Source: an uncultured Erysipelotrichaceae bacterium
GTDB taxonomy: Bacteria > Bacillota_I > Bacilli_A > Erysipelotrichales > Erysipelotrichaceae
DNA length: 37,658 bases
NCBI GenBank assembly: GCA_944326795.1
Contig: CALVFJ010000015.1
Coordinates: 1-37,658 of the forward strand
Direction: 5' to 3'
Positions 33,553 through 37,658 of the stretch are shown piece by piece. Positions within the stretch are counted from its first letter, which is position 1. Each line of letters starts with the position of its first letter. The notes beneath the pieces were generated by a model. The model did not search any database, was not told the origin of the DNA, and was given only the letters and a program-made list of their open reading frames with translations. A program made the translations under genes and the position numbers.

Positions 33553-35472
33553 TTATTGGGCAGCATTACGTCCGGCAATACGACCAAATACCATGATATC
33601 GGCAATCGCATTTCCACCAACACGGTTTCCACCATGGATACCGCCGGTTACTTCACCAGCAGCATATAAGCCAACGATCGGTTCATCATTTTCATTTAAG
33701 ACCTGTGCATCGGTATTGATTGCTAGACCACCCATCGTATGGTGAACGCTTGGTTTTTCGATAACTGCATAGTATGGAGCAGTTTCGATCTTGCTGCCAA
33801 AGACATTCTTACCAAATTCTGGATCTTCGCCTGCATCGACATATGAATTATATTTTTCAACGCTTTCGATCAGATTTTCGCTTGGACAGCCGATCAATTC
33901 AGCTAATTCTTCTAAAGTATCAGCTTTATAGATGATACCTTTTTCTACCATGGCATCAACTTGTTCCTGCGTTGCCTTATTTTGCAAGGTTGGGATCATA
34001 TTTTGATCAGCGATATGATAGAACACACCATCAGTTTGTGATAAAGCGGCGCTAGCTAAAACATCACGTTCAGCATATTCATTAACGAAACGCAAACCTT
34101 CTTGATTTACGAACATATAATATTGGCTAGGTACCAACAATCCATCTTCCAACAAACCAGTAACTGCGCTAGCTGTAGGCATCAATTGTACCATGCCCAT
34201 ACCTTCCAATTTAGCACCAGCTTGCAAACCAAGTTCGATACCATCGCCAGTTGCACCGGCAACATTGGTCGTTTTGATCTCATCTGGAATGCTTGGCCAA
34301 TAGGTATTATATTCTTTGACCATCTCACCATTAGCCCCAAAACCACCAGTAGCCAAGATAACATTATTAGCATGAATCGTTAATTTTGAACCATCTTCAC
34401 GCGTACAAACAACACCAGTAACTGCACCATCTTCAATGATCAGCTCTTCAGCCTTGGTTTGCAGATATATCTTACCACTGTTATTTTCAATATATTCTTG
34501 TGAAGCTTCAAAAACACCATTCTTAGTTGCAAAGTTATGTCCGCGCATCCACAAAGAACCAACAGGACTAGTTAAAGTGTCACTTAGTTCAATACCAACG
34601 ACCTCTCCTAACCAATGATAAGTATCTAATGAATTTTCACACATGGTCTTGACCAGGTCAAATTGACCTGAAATTTCATTACCATCTAGATCTTTTCTTT
34701 TTCCTGCGGTATAAGTTTGAATGATATGCCATTCGGTAGAGTCAAATTCTTTTGAAGTATCACCAGCAAGGTATTCTTCGATCTGTCCTTTTAATACCGT
34801 TAGCGTGTCAGCATATTCACCAAATTCTGCTTCATCATAATCCAAAACAGCTTTTAAAGTATCGACCTGACCATTTAAAGCATCTAATGTACCTTCAAGT
34901 TCAGGATCAGCTGCATTCATGGCCAAACCGCTCGCTAAGGTATTTCCCCCTAAAGCTGCCGTTTTTTCGACCAAGATAACAGCTGCACCATTTTCAGCAG
35001 CACTGCTAGCTGCCGCAATTCCGGCACCACCACCGCCAACGACTACGACGTCAGTTGTTTCTTCACTATCTTCCTGTTTTGTTGTTTCGGAAGTAACTGC
35101 TTTTAATGCTTCTACATCAGCTCCCGCACTTTCCAATGCACTTGTTACAGCAGCGATAATTGCTTCACTGGTAATGGTTGCTCCACTGACCGTATCAACA
35201 CCCAAGCCCTGAGCTTCTACGATACTAGCTGGGATCTGTTCGATAGCAGGATCAGCGATTCCTTCAGTTTCACTGTGTGATGTGACCGTAACGCTATCAA
35301 TGGCTGTATCGCTTAAAACCACTTCAACTGTCAATTCACCATTACGGCCTTCAGACGTTCCTGTATAGGTACCGGCTTTAAATGTTGCAGCAGTTCCATC
35401 TTCGCTCGTACTACAAGCGCTCATCGAGACTGCCAACAACAAAGCTAAAAATAAATTTCTTAATTTTTTCAC
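33553..35472 (-). CDS. FMN- and FAD-binding lipoprotein reductase (fumarate/urocanate reductase-like)
   Basis: A 639-residue exported flavoprotein. The lipoprotein signal has lipobox MSAC with cysteine 20. An FMN-binding domain follows (about 30-115) with SGATITSEA, whose threonine is the typical ApbE-attached FMN site. A FAD_binding_2 domain covers about 135-639: VVVVGGGGAGIAAA, EKTAALGGNT, QEGLRFVNEYAERD, HHTMGGLA and the C-terminal GGNRVGGNA. Family members reduce fumarate, urocanate, acrylates or similar acceptors outside the membrane; the substrate cannot be fixed here. No haem-binding CxxCH is present. I use GTG 35472 because AAAGGGG lies 8 nt upstream; an ATG at 35490 has no ribosome site. 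The promoter is MerR-type and the MerR gene is directly upstream. Confidence 0.92.
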   Translation of the reverse strand: MKKLRNLFLALLLAVSMSACSTSEDGTAATFKAGTYTGTSEGRNGELTVEVVLSDTAIDSVTVTSHSETEGIADPAIEQIPASIVEAQGLGVDTVSGATITSEAIIAAVTSALESAGADVEALKAVTSETTKQEDSEETTDVVVVGGGGAGIAAASSAAENGAAVILVEKTAALGGNTLASGLAMNAADPELEGTLDALNGQVDTLKAVLDYDEAEFGEYADTLTVLKGQIEEYLAGDTSKEFDSTEWHIIQTYTAGKRKDLDGNEISGQFDLVKTMCENSLDTYHWLGEVVGIELSDTLTSPVGSLWMRGHNFATKNGVFEASQEYIENNSGKIYLQTKAEELIIEDGAVTGVVCTREDGSKLTIHANNVILATGGFGANGEMVKEYNTYWPSIPDEIKTTNVAGATGDGIELGLQAGAKLEGMGMVQLMPTASAVTGLLEDGLLVPSQYYMFVNQEGLRFVNEYAERDVLASAALSQTDGVFYHIADQNMIPTLQNKATQEQVDAMVEKGIIYKADTLEELAELIGCPSENLIESVEKYNSYVDAGEDPEFGKNVFGSKIETAPYYAVIEKPSVHHTMGGLAINTDAQVLNENDEPIVGLYAAGEVTGGIHGGNRVGGNAIADIMVFGRIAGRNAAQ

Positions 35473-35498
35473 TTTCTTAACCCCTTTCATTAAAAAGG

Positions 35499-35529
35499 AT
35501 TATACACTTTACAAGCCTTGTAAGGTCAA
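35499..35529 (-). promoter_or_regulatory. MerR-type promoter of the reductase gene (19-bp spacer with dyad)
   Basis: Minus-strand -35 TTGACC (35524-35529) and -10 TATAAT (35499-35504) are separated by 19 bp instead of 17. The spacer contains the perfect inverted repeat TTACAAG-C-CTTGTAA (35509-35523). Over-long spacer plus central dyad is the defining layout of promoters twisted into activity by MerR-family proteins. The -35 box overlaps the merR stop codon (35526-35528). Confidence 0.9.
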
Positions 35530-36311
35530 GATGATAGTGAAAAAAATAATTTATGTACTCGAACATCGATTCCTTCTTCGTTGATATAATTGCCAATGGT
35601 ATAGCCCCAAATATCGCCTTTTAGCACCATAGCATTATCTGCGATATATTTCCAAAGAAACGTCAACGATTCATTGCTAAGCCTATTTTTACCAATCGTT
35701 TTAACGATCGTCGTCACACATTCTGGATAATCAAACACCTCATATTCATCATAAATAATTCCTTCCAGCGCCTGCAGATCATCCGCCCTAATAGCATAAC
35801 CAAATTCGATCCTATGATCTTCCTTCCTTATTAACGGTGAGATAAAAGAAACTGGTAAAAGTTCGATCATTTGTTTTTGTGCATGAGAAAAATGTTTATC
35901 AATGATATGCTCATCTTCGATCATTGAAATGCGAACGATCTTCTCGCTTTTCTCTTTTTTAAAAATCATATAATTAGCTTCAATATTTTTCCATTCATCT
36001 ACGATAAAACTGATATTTTTCAAGATAGCTTGCTGCTTCTTTATCTCATATTCACTACGCTGCTTAGCTGCCTCATATGCCCGCCATGTCTGCGAATAAT
36101 CATTTTCATATAATAACTTGGCAGTTTCAGCTAAGGTAAAATTCATCTTTTTATATCGTAAAATCCCTAGCAACAAATTGATATCTTCTTTATCATAATA
36201 GCGATATCCGCCTGGATTCCTTTTAGGCTTGATCAAGCCCATACGCTCGTAATAACGTAATAGCTCACTGCTGACATTTAAAAGCTTTGCAACTTCATTG
36301 ATCTTATACAT
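35526..36311 (-). CDS. MerR family transcriptional regulator
   Basis: A 261-residue regulator. Residues 1-70 are a MerR winged helix: YKINEVAKLLNVSSELLRYYERMGLIKPKR, then GYRYYDKEDI. A coiled-coil dimer helix follows (EAAKQRSEYEIKKQQAILKNI). The C-terminal 150 residues form an effector domain I do not recognise with certainty; it may be a GyrI-like or similar ligand-binding fold. No metal-binding cysteine pair is evident, so a small organic ligand is more likely than a metal. The ATG at 36311 is preferred (GGTGGTG ahead); the frame also has starts at 36317 and 36350. It probably controls the adjacent reductase gene through the 19-bp-spacer promoter. It has its own promoter at 36341-36369. Confidence 0.9.
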   Translation of the reverse strand: MYKINEVAKLLNVSSELLRYYERMGLIKPKRNPGGYRYYDKEDINLLLGILRYKKMNFTLAETAKLLYENDYSQTWRAYEAAKQRSEYEIKKQQAILKNISFIVDEWKNIEANYMIFKKEKSEKIVRISMIEDEHIIDKHFSHAQKQMIELLPVSFISPLIRKEDHRIEFGYAIRADDLQALEGIIYDEYEVFDYPECVTTIVKTIGKNRLSNESLTFLWKYIADNAMVLKGDIWGYTIGNYINEEGIDVRVHKLFFSLSS

Positions 36312-36340
36312 GATCATCACCACCCGCTTAAATTGATAAT

Positions 36341-36369
36341 ATTTTAGCAAAGTTTTTACGCATCAACAA
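36341..36369 (-). promoter_or_regulatory. Promoter of the merR gene
   Basis: Minus-strand -35 TTGTTG (36364-36369) and -10 TAAAAT (36341-36346) have a 17-bp spacer and sit about 30 bp ahead of the start. Confidence 0.6.
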
Positions 36370-36410
36370 TGATATATGCTTAAATAATTTTTATTATTTC
36401 TTTAATATAA

Positions 36411-36437
36411 TTGACGTTTTTATATAAAAATTATGAT
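36411..36437 (+). promoter_or_regulatory. Candidate promoter of the ComEC-like hydrolase gene
   Basis: -35 TTGACG (36411-36416) is good. The best -10, TATGAT (36432-36437), is only 15 bp away, so spacing is short. The region between it and the merR promoter (about 40 bp) shows nothing else. Confidence 0.45.
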
Positions 36438-36464
36438 ACGATATAACGCAAAGGAAGTGATATC

Positions 36465-37556
36465 ATGGCTAGATCACATCATAAATTCAAAGCTGGATTT
36501 TTATCATCATTATTGCTCATTCCCATCATAATAGGAACGTTGTTTTTTAGTCAGAAAGCTCCATCATCACCATCAGTTGTTTCTTCTGCTATACCATCAG
36601 CTTACGACCTTTCTGAAAATTCAAGTTTTTCAATTCAATTTATCGATGTTGGACAAGCAGATGCTGCCTTGATCGAATGTGATGATCAGTATATGCTTAT
36701 CGATGGTGGCAATAGTGCTGATTCTAATACCATCTATAGCATCCTGCAGCGCAATAATATAACCAATCTTAATATTATAGTAAATTCTCACGCTCATGAA
36801 GATCATGTTGGCGGTTTAAGCGGCGCATTAAACTTTGCCACATGCGATCTGATCCTTGCACCAACCACCGCTTTTGATTCCAAGGCTTTTACCAGCTTTG
36901 CCACGCTTGCCAGTCAAAGCAATGGCATCTTGATCCCAAATATCAATGATGAATATTCTTTAGGCTCTGCTAAGATCAAGATCCTTGGCTTAAATGCCGG
37001 CGAAGGCAATGACTCCTCGATCATCTTGAAGATAACTTATGGCGATACATCCTTTCTTTTTACCGGCGATGCTGAAATAGCCAGTGAACAAGCCTTATTA
37101 GCACGTAACGCCGATCTTCATGCTGATGTCTTAAAAGTAGCACACCATGGGTCTAATAGCAGCACTTCGCAATCCTTCTTGGATCAGGTCGATCCAGAAT
37201 ACGCCATTATCTCAGTAGGCACAGATAACAGTTATGGTCACCCGCATCAAGAGGTTATCGATCGCCTGCAAGCTAAAGATATTAAAATATACCGAACCAA
37301 TATCGATCATGATATTCTCTGTTCTTCTGATGGCAGCAAGGTAACATGTTCCCCTTATACTTATTCATCAACGGTTTCCAAAAACCAAAACGATCAAATA
37401 CAGGAATATATATTAAATACCAACTCATTTAAGTTTCATCTGCCAACTTGCTCTAGCGTTGAAAAGATAGCTGATCATAACAAAGAAAATTATCAAGGAT
37501 CAAGACAAGATCTCATCACTCAAGGATATCAGCCTTGTAAACAATGCAATCCCTAA
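36465..37556 (+). CDS. ComEC-like metallo-beta-lactamase-fold hydrolase with C-terminal cysteine motif
   Basis: A 363-residue protein with one N-terminal membrane anchor (about 11-30), a short serine-rich linker, and a metallo-beta-lactamase domain like the C-terminal part of ComEC. Visible metal-site motifs are IDVGQADA, HAHEDH (109-114), FTGDAE, VAHHGSNSS and a final GHPH. The last 45 residues form a small motif with H325, C329, C358 and C361 (LPTC...PCKQC) that resembles the Ada-type zinc-binding domain often attached to such proteins. It lacks the ComEC channel domain, so it is not itself a DNA-uptake channel; substrate is probably a nucleotide or nucleic acid but unproven. AAGGAAGTGA lies just ahead of the ATG. 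It is a single-gene unit with a strong terminator. Confidence 0.88.
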   Translation: MARSHHKFKAGFLSSLLLIPIIIGTLFFSQKAPSSPSVVSSAIPSAYDLSENSSFSIQFIDVGQADAALIECDDQYMLIDGGNSADSNTIYSILQRNNITNLNIIVNSHAHEDHVGGLSGALNFATCDLILAPTTAFDSKAFTSFATLASQSNGILIPNINDEYSLGSAKIKILGLNAGEGNDSSIILKITYGDTSFLFTGDAEIASEQALLARNADLHADVLKVAHHGSNSSTSQSFLDQVDPEYAIISVGTDNSYGHPHQEVIDRLQAKDIKIYRTNIDHDILCSSDGSKVTCSPYTYSSTVSKNQNDQIQEYILNTNSFKFHLPTCSSVEKIADHNKENYQGSRQDLITQGYQPCKQCNP

Positions 37557-37582
37557 AAAACGTCAATAGCTTGACGTTTTTT
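37555..37582 (+). terminator. Terminator of the ComEC-like gene
   Basis: A perfect 12-bp stem (AAAAAACGTCAA with TTGACGTTTTTT, 4-nt loop) lies directly at the stop codon and is symmetrical. Nothing further is recognised in the last 75 bases. Confidence 0.92.
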
Positions 37583-37658
37583 GCTGAAGTGAAAAGGTAA
37601 ATTCCACTTTATAAGTACATGAAAAGAAGTAGAAATTACTCATACCAATAAATATGAA

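Noticed and set aside
1..37658. CRISPR arrays, tRNA or rRNA genes, insertion sequences, prophage
   Set aside because: No regularly spaced repeats, no cloverleaf or rRNA-like sequence, no transposase or integrase frames and no terminal repeats were seen on either strand.

Overview
The window is AT-rich, compactly coded DNA from a low-GC Gram-positive bacterium (Bacillota). Supporting signs are strong AGGAGG-type ribosome binding sites, lipoprotein signal peptides, HPr kinase/phosphorylase, WhiA, YvcK and RapZ, an MgtA-type pump pair, and the gene order uvrA-hprK-lgt-(ppaX)-trxB-rapZ-yvcK-whiA, which resembles the Bacillus subtilis region. The style (small operons, Lgt fused to a HAD phosphatase, an FMN/FAD lipoprotein reductase, no sporulation genes) suggests an anaerobic gut-type lineage such as Erysipelotrichia. 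That placement is inference. I see no tRNA, rRNA, CRISPR array, insertion sequence, phage gene or origin. No gene-free stretch exceeds about 150 bases.

Layout. (1) Positions 1-4526, minus strand: a CydD/CydC-like ABC exporter, a YgbA-like nitrosative-stress protein, a DUF454 membrane protein and a small membrane protein. They look like one operon with a strong promoter, three copies of a 16-bp inverted motif and a terminator-like hairpin in the leader. (2) 4527-9142, minus: rapZ-yvcK-whiA followed by a DUF2156 protein and an Eis-like GNAT acetyltransferase, all touching or overlapping. (3) 9159-11536, minus: an M19 dipeptidase and a MATE exporter, which sit between two conserved blocks. (4) 11661-18428, minus: yigZ-uvrA-hprK-lgt::ppaX-trxB. 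(5) 18486-19716: a DedA protein (plus) and a small lipoprotein (minus) converge on a shared terminator. (6) 19830-24345, minus: an XpaC-like membrane protein, an unknown 154-aa protein, a two-AAA-domain ATPase and a TelA protein form a tight four-gene unit.

(7) 24433-30748, plus: two P3B (MgtA-type) cation ATPases flank a winged-helix protein that lacks a receiver domain, plus a small three-helix membrane protein. A tandem CGCAAGA repeat with 10-11 bp period lies upstream of each half of this locus, as expected for an OmpR/PhoB-type regulator. This is the best candidate for an undescribed self-contained system. (8) 30735-36369, minus: a GAF-GGDEF-PAS-GGDEF-EAL cyclic-di-GMP protein; an FMN/FAD-binding lipoprotein reductase; and a MerR regulator just upstream of the reductase. 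The reductase promoter has the 19-bp spacer and central dyad that mark MerR-controlled promoters. (9) 36411-37582, plus: a membrane-anchored ComEC-like metallo-beta-lactamase-fold hydrolase with a C-terminal cysteine motif.

Themes linking the genes are carbon-flux signalling (HprK, PpaX-like domain, YvcK, RapZ), redox and nitrosative stress (CydDC, YgbA, TrxB, flavin reductase), envelope stress (TelA/XpaC, DedA, MATE) and divalent cation supply (P3B ATPases). All functional statements come from motifs and family knowledge read by eye. No database search was run.
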